The position numbers were made by a program, and so were the translations under genes. Under the pieces are notes generated by a model. It had not been told where the DNA came from, searched no databases, and saw only the letters and a list, made by a program, of their open reading frames with translations. A stretch of DNA of 64,000 nucleotides from positions 123,897 to 187,896 of the forward strand of contig KB301850.1 of the NCBI GenBank assembly GCA_000328365.1. The letters are read 5' to 3'. Shown here piece after piece: positions 48,201-61,952 of this stretch (its first letter is position 1; each line of letters opens with the position of its first letter). This DNA is from Capitella teleta (lineage: Eukaryota; Annelida; Polychaeta; Capitellidae).

Positions 48201-51200
48201 TCCGTGATGCGTCTGATTATATTTGTCAGAGAGATATTATTATAAAAGTAATCATTCCTCGTCCAATGAAAATCTGTCCAAGTCCAATGAAAGCCTAAGG
48301 CCAGCTTCATGAATACTGCTAATACAAAATAAATACAAGTTGGGTTTCCCTTTGGATTACAATAATAATTCACACAGCTTGTGCAACTCTAGTGATGAAG
48401 GATGCTACTGTGAGTGGTTTTGTTGTAAGTGGTGGATGAGGTACCAAACGCAAGAAGTGGGCTTTTTGTCCAAGTTTGACTCGTTGACCCGATCTATACT
48501 CCATATAATATTAGCCCAAATTACATGCATACAAGCACTGTCAACCTTTGAGAAGTTTCATGTCGCTAAGTACTTCAGAATAGCCAAGCAAGCAAATATG
48601 TCCCTATGCGGCTGACCAAGGTACTGTGATTCTTCATCAGTCGACATCAAAAGCAGAATCGGGATAGCAAAGACCCCCTCCACAACCATCACAGCCACCT
48701 GTAAGTCAGGTGAACCCACCTTATGATAAACTGAAAAAGGTATATGTGCGTCAATTTATGATCCATAAAATTGCGTCATCGTTTGAATTGTTCTTCTGGA
48801 GAAAAATTCTGAGAGTAATATGGATAGAGTGGGAAGAGAAAGATGAGCAAGAGATGGAAATGGGAAACACATCAGTCAACCGGCCACGGGAAGAGAAGAA
48901 ATGTATACATGGCTTCATTTGAGGAAGAGACTGTGAGAAGGGGGACACCAGTGGGGGTGACATCATCACGTGGGAAGGAAGAGATCGAGCTCAGCTGATA
49001 TAATAAACCAATGGCCCAATAAGGACTGCAAGCATGAATTCATGGTCAACCGCAAATTAACAAAATAATACGATATTCGCGGTTCACAGACTTCAAGTTT
49101 GCATTTAATTCTAAAATCAAATCGAGGTTTTTGTTGATCACTGATTAAAAAGCATGTTAAAATTCTGATACCTGAGCCTTCAAACCTTGTATGCCGTATT
49201 TGCAATGTTACCAATCCTGCAATCGACCCAAAACCTCATGTGAGGACACACGAAAGTTATCGGCAATTAAAATATTCACTATTTATATCCTATGCTATAC
49301 AGAGTGGGCATGTACAATTAGAACTACCAAAAAGGCTCTTTAGGAGCGTGGGTATGTAATAGGTCATTATCTGAACCACGAAGAAAACAAGAACACATCA
49401 ATTGAGACGAATCATCCGATATCAATGTTATATACAGGTTTCCTCATTCTCGTTAGCAGTTTACTCGTTAGTTACTTTACCCAAGTGGTAAATATTGGAG
49501 ACATTTGATAACTGGTTATTTTGGATTGCTGGTTTGGACAGTTGAACAAAAAATTTGTCCTGATTGTATTTGAATTCGATTTTCCAAACATTGGTCTGGC
49601 CATTATTTATACTAGTCTGCAGATATTGTCTTGTTTAGTCAACAACTATTCAAACAATAGGTAAAGCACAACCAGAATATGGCTCCATACAGTTCGCTTC
49701 ATAAGATTAAAATGAGAGACAAAGTGCCCCAAAAAGATGATGCAATATGAGATACGACTCCATCCATGATCCATCGCCCGGGTGACATTTCATTCAGAGC
49801 AATCGCAATTAAAGACAAGGACAATTTCAATGCTCAAAGTATTACATGAGACATTCAAGGCTAATAAGGCATATAATTTTGGCATAGACAATATTTACTT
49901 TATATATGATTCTATAATTGATCATGATAAAAATTGTATACAAATTACACTATAATATAACGGTTGGGCACAACTTGAAGTAGGATAGAACAGCATTTGT
50001 GAACATGAGACCTCGATCCTGAATGTTGCCATATACATGTAGGATTGCAATTAGGCAGTTAAACTGAGTTGTATCAATAGACGGCTCTGCAGTTCATGCT
50101 AGATCGCAAGATCTAATTCCATTGGATCTATGTACTCTATTGGGCCCATGCTCATTAGTCTGACCCATGGAACTATCCAATCAAAGCATGACACCAGTAC
50201 TCACCACCACAAATCAAAATGGTAAGAAGTTGTGTATGAGCGATGATCGAACATTGTTTTTGCATAGTATGAGGATCTATGATTAGGTAATCCTTAATCA
50301 TAGTTTGTGGAAGAATGAGGCCTACTATGCCGAAGCCGAAGGCCTAGAATTGTTCATTTCGACACCTGATGAGAGCGATAATCTCAAGCCAACATACTGC
50401 ACCCTCAAGGCAGGAACAACATGAAGACTGGCATAGAATGCATATGATACAAGCTTCAGTTTGGCATAAAATGTTCATTTTCATGAATTGAAGTTTCGAG
50501 ACTTTTCAACTAGTGTTCCACATGAGTCAAACACTATCATCATGGAACATGCAAATGCCATAAAACACTAGCAAATAAGAATATGAATACACGCAATCTA
50601 CCAGTACAAACAAGCTATCGCATGCAAATTGTTAGCCTACCAAGTGTCCTCTCATTCGACATGACTATACCTCCACATATCGCCATCTATAGGGTCAATA
50701 AAATGTTATGATGGGTGATATTCAGACAAAAATATGGACTCTTGTAGGCACAACAAGAAAATGACGGTCCCCAAAAGTTATCCATGAGAAACCACTAGTG
50801 CAGGTGGCTGGATGGATGCAAAGTTAATGGTAAACATTCGGAGGATTCAGTTATTACATGAAATGATTGTGCATTCATCGTATGTATTTAGCAAATGTAT
50901 GGGATTTGGGACAGTGGTAAGGCACTGTGAACACACCCAGACCTCTCAGCAAACATATTTCTCCCTTTTCAACCAACCAATTTCAGCTATAACTTGCGTT
51001 CTCTTGCATTTTTTTTTTTTTTACGCATTCATATTTCCTCTTCCTTCTTGTCTCTTTGTTCTCCCAGACATTTATCTACTCATTCTTAACTCATGAGATG
51101 TTTGATGGTTCTGATTTGCACTCCTACTTACAAATTGTTCATCACTTGTAATTTGTTAAATGCATATGACCGACTTTTATTCTCTTTTGTGTGACCAGTG

Positions 51201-51684
51201 TATCAAAATAATGAATCAAATATCTCGTCACTCTCATGATTTCTACACAAAATTGTTATGCCTATCACATTCCCATTTCCAATAGAAATCCTTGGTAATA
51301 ACAGCAATCAGCTTGCACTGGAATTGGGACCAAATCTAAATGTTTTAAACAAATTGAATTCCTTGACAATAAAGGACTACATGTATCTTTGATAACCTGA
51401 GGATGCCTCGAACCACATATGGTATATTCTCATTAATGTAGTACTCCGGTTATAACTATATAAATTATAAATCAACTTACGTTATTCTGGCATTTCAAAT
51501 ACCAACACGAAGGTTTATACCCTAACCAAATGCTCATTGTTCAATTAATGCTGATGATCAGGCAATCCTAGTAATATTTACCATGTCAGTCAACTTACCT
51601 TCTTTTACAAAAAAAAACGTGAGGGACAATTTCCGCCCTCAAGTCACGTTATAGTCTCTGTCCGGACTAACGTTGAGGAAGAAA
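45251..51684. other. Long stretch without recognised gene
   Basis: Short frames such as 45504-45821 and 48340-48922 show no domain. The stretch ILRVIWIEWEEKDEQE at about 48810-48855 faintly recalls a LINE ORF2 C-terminus but is too short to call. A G-rich run at 48124-48147 could form a quadruplex. 46460-47170 is less AT-rich and may hold an old mobile element with no nameable part. A T run lies at 51009-51022. Confidence 0.45.
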
Positions 51685-51856
51685 NNNNNNNNNNNNNNNN
51701 NNNNNNNNNNNNNNNNNNNNNNNNNNNNNNNNNNNNNNNNNNNNNNNNNNNNNNNNNNNNNNNNNNNNNNNNNNNNNNNNNNNNNNNNNNNNNNNNNNNN
51801 NNNNNNNNNNNNNNNNNNNNNNNNNNNNNNNNNNNNNNNNNNNNNNNNNNNNNNNN
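51685..51856. other. Assembly gap, 172 N
   Basis: A run of undetermined bases. Frames crossing it are meaningless. Confidence 1.
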
Positions 51857-52262
51857 CACATCCCCATGGAAAAGGCCTGTACAGCTCCGAACGTATGTAC
51901 ACACAGTTCTCGAACAAAAAGGGTGAATGAAGTGCTAATTGATGTTAACGGTAAAACGATACCTTGGTGAGTTCACTTCGTTGGTCAAACTGGATACTAG
52001 AATTACATTAATTTGCATATTTGGTACAAATTTGCATAACTCTCATATGTCGATGTTATTTGCTAACAGTATCATTAATTGAATCTTTGCTCTAATTAAA
52101 ATGGGCGCAAAAGCTTCAAGCATGGCACCGAACTGTAACCTGAAATTGAAATTTATCATGTCCAAAGAACAATTTAAAATCATTGGCTTTGATCTATGAA
52201 AACAAAGTGTGCGATGTAATGAACATTGCTTTCACAGATCATTGTTATGTTCTCAGTTATAA
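51857..52262. other. Non-coding, no feature recognised
   Basis: AT-rich DNA after the gap. It would be the 3' flank of the candidate exon that follows. Confidence 0.5.
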
Positions 52263-52521
52263 TTAAGCCGCACACAAAGCCTTAACACCAACAACACACC
52301 AGTCGAGGTCAGTGAAAGTGCAAGGATCGTGATTCGGTGCAATCTTCATGATGCAAGAGGTTGGCAGCAGGTCACCTGAGGTCCCAATAGTCGGCATCTT
52401 ATAATCGGTGCATACTTGCACACGTCCAGCTGTGTTGTTAACGTAATCAATGGATGTCCATAACCAGCACTGCAACAGCAACCAGTGCCAACCGGGATAC
52501 ACGCACACGGACTCAGCAATC
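52263..52521 (-). CDS. Candidate cysteine-rich last exon
   Basis: On the minus strand the frame is open from a modest acceptor (attgaaag, exon start 52521) to a TAA at 52263. The roughly 85 residues carry about seven cysteines: VCVYPGWHWLLLQCWLWTSI, then DYVNNTAGRVQVC with a possible N-glycosylation site (NNT), then TSCIMKIAPNHDPCTFTDLD, then WCVVGVKALCAA at the end. The residue make-up suits a secreted or extracellular domain. The region is richer in G+C than its AT-rich flanks. The acceptor lacks a good pyrimidine tract and no upstream exon was found, so a pseudogene is possible. The family is not recognised. Confidence 0.35.
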
Positions 52522-53834
52522 CTTTCAATAATAATGATTTAAATGTAAGCCCGCATTATTTCAGTCGCAACTTTAATTCTCAAGAGTCTCTAGCGTGGAT
52601 GCATAGGAAATCGAACCGAATCGACTGATCCGAATCCAATGAAGTGGGATTCATCTGTGATCAGGGGTTCAAGAAGAACACCCACCAGTCACCCATGTTT
52701 CAATCCGGAAATATGAGTTCTAATGGGAGGTCTCCCCCAGGGCATCACCGAGATACTGTGTCATGCATGACAGCCAAGCGAGGCTGTGTTGTTAACCTCA
52801 TTTCAGTTTTGTCATTGACCGTTTTCAGACTTAGTATTGGCCTCCCCTGACATCCTTATGATCCTTCAGTATTCAGTTGATTCGATCTCAAAGCTACCGT
52901 CTTCGTAGATACTTTAAAGAATAATGATCCTTAAGAACTGTCGTTTCTCATGGTTAACTTTCCACAATATTATTGTACTACCATTAGAATGGCGGGTAGA
53001 GTTTCTTCTGTCGGTCAGTATACATCAAGTATATAATACAAAGCAATGCCCTACATTTACATTGCAAACATAATACTTTTGATCGTTCGAAGCCAGGTAC
53101 TAACCTTTTGTTCTCAGGTAAGGCGATGTATCTAAGTGTTTCATAATCCACATCATCAGTGAAATAAAAAGTAAAGCTAGTTGAGTAATTTTGGAAGAGG
53201 GTTTATAATTGCTCATAACGCTTAAATAACACCACCAAGTTATGGTAGAGCCAAGTATAGTTTGAAATAACACTTGCCTTTCCGTGTCCTTCTTAAAATA
53301 CATATATAGGGCTTTCGATTGGTCTACATTTTGGGGTTGTAATCGTCAGAGTGAGGTGGCGTTAATTGTATACGTGGTCAGTATTTAAGCCACCAGTGCA
53401 ATTTTGGAGACGAAGAATTCCTTTTCTCGGTGAGATTATTATGAGCAGACAGACATGCGCATTTTGGGTGCTGTTGTGAGAAACAACATTGAATGCGTTC
53501 TTTCGAGAATTTGTTGAGGCTCAGATATTGCACACAGTTTAATAGGGCAACAGAAAATTGGGACAGTCGCCTCACCGCTTTGCCCTGACCAACCACTACA
53601 TCCAGACATTCATCCTCCAAACTGAACTTGCATTATACATCGCACCATGCAGAAATGACATTTATTGGCATCGTGCCAAGATTGAGCAATCAACCAGAGC
53701 ACAGAATAAATGGATTTTGCACATGGTCCTACTTTGTCATAGGGGTACAGATTCGGGATCAAAACCCTCCTCTGCTGAAATACACACTCAAGTAAATATC
53801 ATGCATGTATGTACAACAATATCCGGGCCTGTGA
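52522..53834. other. Unassigned DNA
   Basis: The part 52640-52860 is GC-richer and shares gttaacaacacag with the exon at 52.4 kb, on the same (minus) strand, but has no clear frame. The frame at 53558-53848 reads into a repeat tail. No gene is called. Confidence 0.4.
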
Positions 53835-54050
53835 GACTGAATGAATGAATTTTATTCACAATGAGTAAGGATGAGATAAAACATGGAAGGGGGCGGGGGG
53901 TACAGCAAGACGAAAAAAAAAACAAAAAAAAAAAAAACAAAAAAAAAAAAAACATTGTGAACAAAAAGGGAATTGGGGTAAAAGGAACTGATGAAACCAT
54001 TTAATTTGAATATTTTGACTGTAATAGCGTTTTTTATAATCTTTACAAAG
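53835..54050 (-). repeat. Probable LINE 3' end
   Basis: On the minus strand the segment ends gtgaataaaattcattcatt, which is a gtgaataaa word followed by a short ATTC tail, as in Jockey/CR1-like LINEs. The (AAAAAAC)n-type run at 53913-53952 lies within it. Only the 3' end is present. Confidence 0.4.
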
Positions 54051-55306
54051 AGTTATTTTGCCTAAATGAACCAACATATATATTTGGTATGAATAGGCAA
54101 TAGTACTATTTTGACATAATGATGTTAGGGCAGATGTAACTATTAATTAGCTATTATTTGCAACGGCGTATGCTTGATGGTTGTGGACAACGGGGTTTAA
54201 TGGAAATATGGAGCCAAACGTATGGGGAAAATCATGATGATGAATTTTGCATACAAATAAAGCACACTGGTCGATATATATTCAAATCATATAACTTTGA
54301 AAGGTGGAAAAGGGGCGACGTGTGAAAGATAGCCTGTATGAGTTACCAATCTCACGGCTCGCCTCTGTAAGATAATTAATTAGCAGCGAGAGATATTACG
54401 TGTTGTGTCATTCTGAGTAAATGTCACCAAGTGGAGTACTACAATAATATGACACTATTTCTAACAGTGATAATTCAAACGTGTATGCATTGTGAGGAAG
54501 GAAGTGCATACAGAAAGCTTCCGATAAATTAATTCATTCCCTGATATCATGGTCATATCCATGCAACTTATTCATTCGAAGCTTCGTAAAAACAGGTGTC
54601 CTTTGGCATTCGGTGTCCATCGTATTTGACATTCGTTATCTTTGGACACATTTGGGTACATTTCCGTTGCTATATGAGGATGTTCAGAGGAGATTCACAG
54701 CACACAGTCTTATGTATAGATTAAATATGTACTGATTATTGCGTTATGGAGGTTATTCTGTGTTCGAGTTGACAATATCGACTCTCGCAAGAAGTGCACT
54801 AATGTAAATCTAGGAACTGTCGATATACATTACCATATTATATGCTTGCGTTGCTGTGGCCACGTCCTGCATCAAGTTTCAACTTAAGATATGCTTTATT
54901 GCAAATACTTTTCATAGATAATCCGAACTCAGTAGCTGTTGATGTAATTGGGAATGATCTCTTATATATTGGCTGTCTTGATGTCTCTGCTCTTGCACAA
55001 GATTTCAGGGACCAAAGGATGCTGAGGGTCTTGGACTATTTCAGCGGATCCTCCTCCTATGACCTATGACCTCCTTCAACATGTACAGTTGGTCGCTGGG
55101 AGGAAGATTGCACTTGAACAGTCATGTGACCATTCAAGATTATCTTTGAGGGGAACACTTCGTACACGGAAGCGATACAATCATGTACTAAATCTGAAAT
55201 TATTTGTACTTCTGGAAACCAGTTGCTATATGCATCACATATATAAATTATAAGGATACAATTGGGAATATCAAAGTTACCATAATGTTAGAAATAATTT
55301 CATTTG
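54051..55306. other. Non-coding, no feature recognised
   Basis: The plus-strand frame 54842-55069 (75 residues, with NPNSVAVDVIGNDLLYIGCL) reads moderately well, but no splice context or family supports it. Confidence 0.4.
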
Positions 55307-55460
55307 GGTTTTACGGCTCCACGGGTCCACGCAACCCATTCGGGACATAAGCCCATGAGAATAGAATAGAATCCAGGGATCATGAGTTTCCCCGCTCCAC
55401 TCATCTCACTCCATTGCACAGTCATAATTACAATAATCCTACAATGCAACTGAGTAACCG
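55307..55460 (-). mobile_element. Diverged SINE copy F, head lost
   Basis: The left end, tgggttttacggctccac, is the family's 3' terminus and is followed by caacccattcggga and a changed cagggatcatgagtttcccc block. A tcataattacaataatcc word matches the inner body. The target and head regions are not recognisable, so this is an old copy. Confidence 0.6.
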
Positions 55461-56290
55461 CTCTGTAATAAGAAGTAGAATCTTTTCTGGGTTCAACCGG
55501 TGCATCAAGTGCATAATAGCTATTTACTAAACACATGTGCAGTGAGACGTATGGGTTCTTGAGGGTGAGCGGTGAAGAAATCTGGCTGTTTGGTACAATT
55601 CAGTCAGATCTGCAAAACAAGCATGACCCTAGCAACCATCTGAGCTGAGTTTAGCAGTCTCTCCCCTTGTAATGTATGCTAGTAACACTTAACGAGCAAT
55701 TAAGATAGCAAAATTACAGCCTTATAAAAATATGTTATTATGGTAATACTTAGTACAAAAATAGATGAAAAACATGATCATATAACAACAAAAAATAATG
55801 AAATAACAGAAACCCTAGAGGGAAGTAACAAACAAATTAATAGTCGATAAGTATTGATATTGATTGCGACTTCGGAATGGTTGAAAATAAAAACCGGATA
55901 ATAATAATTGAATACTGCAGTTTGAAAGTTTAAGTTGGATGAATTATTAGCACATAATATGTTGATGAATTTGGAGCAGTTTCAGTTGTAATGATTTCTG
56001 ATTTTGATGTCGGTGGAATATGGCGTTGTTCGTTTTTCAAGTACTTGAGCTGTCCAAGTTGTCCAAATTGTGACAGTTGGTCCAGTGGGCAATCGCCTGG
56101 TCATCTGGTCAGCTTCAAGGTTGCTCTCGTTGCTGGAAAATTGTAATGCTCTGTATTAGACTTTGGTTGACACATTATGCAATTACAAAATTCCGGGAAA
56201 CCCTGATTTGTAAAAACCACCTCGCCACATCCAATGTCTGCGAGGCAATGGAGTTTGCATAAAATGTGTATTTTGGCTAATACGGTATAT

Positions 56291-56327
<37 letters not shown>

Positions 56328-58319
56328 TTTATTTATTATAATTATTTTATGCTTGAGTTGTGATTTTTATAACCTCAGCATGCATGCGTGGCTTTTCAAA
56401 CATGGCGGCATGCCCGGTTCGATAAACCGGTTACTTGTGTCGATATAACAAGAATCACAAGCCAAGCATACAATAATACATACCACTAGATCGCTCTCAA
56501 ACGTCAAGAATTGTACAAATGAGAGACAAATCTCATGAATTTTATTCATTGCAAACATATAGCAGAGAAATGTTCAACTCACCCACATACCAGGCCTTCA
56601 ACAAAGCTCCTCTTTCAGTGCAACAAACCTGAAAACATAATGAAAAAAAGTTAATGAATTATAATTTTAATATTATTAGGGTAAATAATTAATATCATAT
56701 ACCGTATAGCAGAACAAAAGAGGCACTGTCTTAAGCTAAACTGAACTAATCCTACTGTTAAGATAAGACAAAGATATGTTATTGGTTTGCAATGGAAAAT
56801 TTTTCTACTATATTTTGTTGGGAAAAATAGATAAGAACCGAAAAAAATTAAGTGATTAATTATTGACAAGTGATTGAATTTAGTCTAATGACATGGATTA
56901 ATTTTTTTCTGTTGAATAGTTTTGGCAAATATAATTCTGAGGTAACAATTTTATGGGAGAAAAATTAATTTGTCTCAAATAGGCATTCTTCAAAATATAC
57001 AATTTCTTCAATGGGTATCAAAACTCAGACAAGTAGGAAACATCATCAAAACCCGCATGTTTCAAAATTTGTCTATTCAACATTTCTTATGCAAAAACCA
57101 TAATAATTTTCAAATTTTCAAATTAGACAATGCAAATTACAACTTTTAGTCGAATAATTAATTGGAAGTTGAGTGCCAGCGTCAGGGAAGCAAAACTTTA
57201 ACTCGTTTATTTGTCTTCAGCTTTTACTGTTTTAACCTGCCTTCATCTTGAATTTGTATATTTCTTCAAACACATAAAACCATTTTAGTTGTTAACATAA
57301 AATCAAATGGTGAAACCTCACAAACATATTTAAATATTCAACTAAAACTGCTCTGTCATACAGAACAGCCATTATACTGTGTACAAGGAACAGAATAAAT
57401 ACTGGCACATATTATAGTGAAATGAATAATAAATACTATGTTGATGTCACAACTCGCAAGCGAGATCTTTCAATTCAGATGGGTTTTCAGAAAATGCAAA
57501 ATCAACACAAGTACATAGAAGTAGAAAGCAAAAGTTATAAAATCTGGAAATGAGAAAAGAAGACTCCAGATGATTTCTATATAGCAATAGACTTAGGAAA
57601 GTATTTTTGATACTGACCTAAATCCTTTTGAAGGGTGTCCGTCACTGAGCTAGGGTTTCAACCAAATTGTTCAAATGTTTCACTGCCTGAGGTGATGAGG
57701 TCAATTCAAACTGCCTGAAGTCATGAGGTCAATCACCTTAAAAGGCACCAGAAATGAAAATTGTGAAATTAATCAAGAAACAAAATCAAGGAGTCACCTT
57801 GGAAGCTATATACTTCTAAATTATTTTCATAAAAAAATCATTGTGTATTACACGCAGTGAAAAATTGTTAAAAATTATTTTTCACAATTGTTAAGATGTT
57901 ATTGTGTGGCGTTAAGTTAATATCCAAATGTTGATTTCATTTTGTGATATTAGGGCAGTTAAGTAATCCAATTACCTCCGTTCAATTTGTCCCCTCTGAG
58001 TTGTTAATCTTGATATCAATTTTTATCTTGAATCCCACAAAATTCAAAGATTCAAATTATTCCTCTTCACCATCTGCATGAATTATTGCTGAGGTCATGC
58101 TAATATATTTGATCACAAACAGAATATTTCCATTTGGTTTCATTCAACACTGTATATTCTATGATAGCCTTTAGTGCTTTCACTTATTACCTACATGGAT
58201 GGTGTAAACCTAATCATTTGTATAAATTCTGATTCAAATACTAGAAATTTAAATTTTTTTACTTTCGACAGGCGAACAAGTTCGACCTCCGGGGAATATC
58301 AGCCCACATGTTATTTGTC
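55461..58319. other. AT-rich non-coding DNA
   Basis: An (AAT)n microsatellite lies at 56290-56325. No other feature is recognised. Confidence 0.5.
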
Positions 58320-59327
58320 CACTTCTGTGAAGTACATTGCGCCCTCTAGATCAAAGCGCTCATATCAGAGATGTCAAGGGCCAGTAGAGCCGTGAAGTCT
58401 GAATACTGGAGAGTGAGACAAAATATTTAAATGGTGTAATTAACAAAATTATGCGAAACAAATCAACAAGAATCCTTTCTAATGGTGAACATTTTCACCG
58501 ATCCCAAAAGATAGAGATCTTGTGGAGTGTAGAGAGGCGGACGGGGTGGTCAAGTTCATTACGTACAAACTCCGGTTATTTTTCGCAGATAATTTATGCG
58601 CGACTGTCATCTGAGGAGTCGAAAGAGAGGCTGATGGGAGGAGCTTCGCAATGTTATTCGGAAAAATTGCAAATTTTGTTCGAACGCTCTGAACTTTCAA
58701 AGCGGTACGATTTACTGCGAATATATTTAAATTTCCCAGACAATATTCCCATGAAAAACAAAATTTGGAGTATATTTTCTATACAAGCAGCAAAGTGCGA
58801 TTTCTGACACCATAACCACTATGACGTAGAAACACAAAAATCTCGCATAAAAGTCGCACGCGGGAACCTTCCGGTTATTATAACCTCAGTGGCGGTTACA
58901 TTAACTAACGAATTAATTTTCGATACAAAATTAACAGGCGCCACAATGAATACATCAAACGAGATATGCAAATTATCGTATAATGATTAGCATTTTTGCG
59001 GTGAGAGTTCAGCCACGAGTCCCAACTGCTCGACCTTGAACTTCATCAGCGCCGCCAGTCACGTGATCAGCGTTGTAGACGAATAAATTATGCTAACGAG
59101 CCGACGCCCCTATGTTTACACAATGTCATAAACAGAGAATCTGCAATCGATTCCTTGAATCATAAAATGTGGTTACGTTTTTAGGAATTAGGACTTCGAG
59201 AATTTTCTACGCGGATATAGGTTATCGGGTCACGGGGTCAGACATTGCGAGAGGAAGAGTGCTTCCGTGCTGCGTTCCATGGCAGAAACCGCAACCGATA
59301 CTCAGAACTCAGAAACTGCAGATCCTG
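58320..59327. promoter_or_regulatory. CpG-dense, promoter-like region
   Basis: CpG is visibly more frequent here than for kilobases on the left. Motifs include gcgccctctaga (58339-58350), whose complement tctagagggcgc fits the core of a CTCF site. Others are tgacgtag (CRE-like, about 58822), ccttccggtt (ETS-like, about 58869) and gtcacgtgatc (E-box, about 59060). An ATG in good context (gttccatggc, 59279) begins MAETATDTQNSETADPE, but the frame runs into an A run and a stop after 23 codons with no donor site. The frame at 58451-58807 is not protein-like. Confidence 0.4.
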
Positions 59328-61499
59328 AAAAAAAAAAAAAAAAAAATTAAATAATAATAATCAAATCACTTGAATTTACATGGATTATTGGTTTGGTTGG
59401 AAGCATGAATGCAAAATGAAAATCATTAATTATAGCATAACGATTATTAACGACAATTACTGAAGTAACGTAATTACCTGCGACAAGGTGGAAGACATCC
59501 TCTGAAATGACAGCTGATCAATGAAATATCCTTTATCACCACAGAAACTGAAGAAAAAAAACAACAAAATTAACAATTAAATCCAATTTTATCAAAACCA
59601 ATGAAACCATTTGATTCCATTTTAAAATAAATTATTTTTGCAGAATTAATCACGTTTTGGAATTGAAGAGAAAATTGATAACTAGAAGCCCTAATTTTAT
59701 ATTTACATTTAAAAGCAAAACGTTTAGTATTAAATTAAAATCAGGCCTTATTACCAAATCACTGCCGGTTCTGCTTCAAGCAAAATTTTAGTGGCCAATT
59801 CTTCCTCAGGCCTCATTGATTTTTATTTTATTTTTTATTTTCATTTTTTTCCCTCTCTCGTTTTGTTTGCTTCTTATGTGTTTCAAGCTGATATGACATC
59901 AATAAAAAATATATAAACATATTAAATAATCTTATAATCTTTGCTAAATAGACTTATTCATGGGCGGAGGGAGGTTATGGGCATCTAAAAATCTTATAAA
60001 GATTCATCAAATGACTATGTCTTTATATGATATAACATAATCCAGTATGGGTCTTGGGTAATTATATTTAAATAATTATTAAAAATTATCCAGTATAAGG
60101 TATAGTTCATGCAATGAAACATAACTTTTAACTCAACGGATAATTTTTTTTTTTTATAAATGCATTCATAAATAATTCCAACTTTTTTTAGCGGGAGCAC
60201 CCACGTTTCTTTTTCAGATCACCTTTTTATGAGAATGATATATCGACTCCATTAAAGTCAGAATCATGAACCGCAATTTGAAATTCAAAGCCAGATATCT
60301 GTGAAAATCACAAATCAAATTGAGTCCAAAATAAACAGGTGCATATGTCACAAATGTGCGTAAATTTATGCACGCAGATTGCAAGGGGTACGAATTCAAA
60401 CAAATATCACCGTGAAACCTCACTAATCCGAAATAATGCAATTTAGCAGTTTTTCCTAATTTTAATTGTCTTTTTATGTAACCTGGTGTGAGTCATCCAA
60501 GTGGTCAGAGCTAAAAGCGTGATAACGTTGAATCAATCAATATTGAAAGAAAAAATAAGAACTGAAATTAAATAAAGAAGTCATTAATGTTCATCTGTAA
60601 TAAATAAACGCGGGTCAGAGAATATTCTGCTTTTGAAATTCGTTTAGTGCTACCACCTGGTGAGCAAATAATGAACTATTTTCAGCGGTTTCATCTGGGA
60701 GTGAAACAGGGAACTTTGACGGAAAAAAAAAACGCTGAGCAATACAAGAGCCACATCAGCTTCGTAAACAAAATATTTCAGTTATAAATTGATCATTCCA
60801 TATAATTAATTATTCATATAATTCTCCTAATTAAAATTTGCCCCTTGAAATGAAAAAAAATTATTGCAGAATTTTGGACTTTTTGCAGCATGTCAGGTCA
60901 GTAATAATGTACATCGGTAAAATCACAAATAATCAGTAACATGAAGCCCAAAGTTTTTTGTCTAACTATCTCGCTTCAGGTGAGCTTGAAGGCGAACAAT
61001 TGCATTCAAAATTTCTCACAATCATTAAAGCCCCTCTTACGAGTTCCTTATCAAGATTTTTTTAAACGTAAAGTTGCAACAACCCTTCATATATTACAAA
61101 ACATGCTTTTTATGAAACCATTAAATTGATGAGTTAACAGCGATCATAAGAATGAAATACATGAAACATGGAAAGGGACACGCCTTAGTTAATGCTAAAC
61201 AATACAGAGTTGAGAGTAACAGCCCTTTACCCGATTGTGAATAAGACATGCTGTAAAAAAGTCCAAATTCCATGAAATGCAAAAATAAAGCGATGAGAGG
61301 AGAACCTGTTTGACAGTAAATGAAGTGTGTATGACATAATAAGTGAAGTTAATAATCTTATCTCAGTGTGTGAAAAAAGATAAGATATTAAGGTCACTCC
61401 CTGAAATCATAACGAATTTACAAACAAACATAACGCACTAATTAACGTTATGATTCATGACAACGTTATCATTTCACTCAAAATGTTCCATGCATTTCG
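59328..61499. other. AT-rich non-coding DNA
   Basis: An A run lies at 59328-59346. The word ccacctggtg at about 60654 is palindromic. No gene recognised. Confidence 0.5.
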
Positions 61500-61800
61500 A
61501 TCCCAAAGAAGTCCCAATATCGCCCACAATTTCACCACGCGTTTCGCCGATGATATGCGTAACATGCCAAAGACAAGGTATAGCTATGCATATTCGAAAA
61601 TTTTATTATAGATTGTAACTGGGTCCGAACGATCGTTTCGACCGCAAGCGTTACAAAATTAGCGAAATAAACAAAATCCACCGTACAATTAAAATTCCCG
61701 ATATACCTCAACGTTGTATGCATTCGGATAAAGATTTGAGACCGTAGTATAGTAAAATCTCGTGTAAGAAAATGCGCGCTTTTCAATTCTAACATTTTAA
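61500..61800. promoter_or_regulatory. CpG-dense patch
   Basis: Despite being AT-rich it carries many CpG (cgcgtttcgccgatgatatg, then gaacgatcgtttcgaccgc). The density suggests an unmethylated element. No motif ties it to a gene. Confidence 0.3.
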
Positions 61801-61952
61801 CATTTCAACTCAAGAGCGTGTTAATTCGGTAAAATACTTCCATTGTCAATTTCCACGGCTCTCTTGTCCAGCCAAAAGTCAAATGTGGACATCAATTGAA
61901 TCACCAGTAACTTGGATAGCCTTGGCATTTATTTGACTCAGCCTGTCTCAGT
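61801..61952. other. Spacer
   Basis: Nothing recognised. Confidence 0.5.

Noticed and set aside
48751-48922. LINE ORF2 C-terminus
   Set aside because: Only a short faint resemblance, with no other LINE part nearby.
51639-51930. Open frames across the N run
   Set aside because: Undetermined bases cannot be translated.
59279-59350. First exon beginning MAETATDTQNSETADPE
   Set aside because: The frame ends after 23 codons within an A run and no splice donor follows the coding part.
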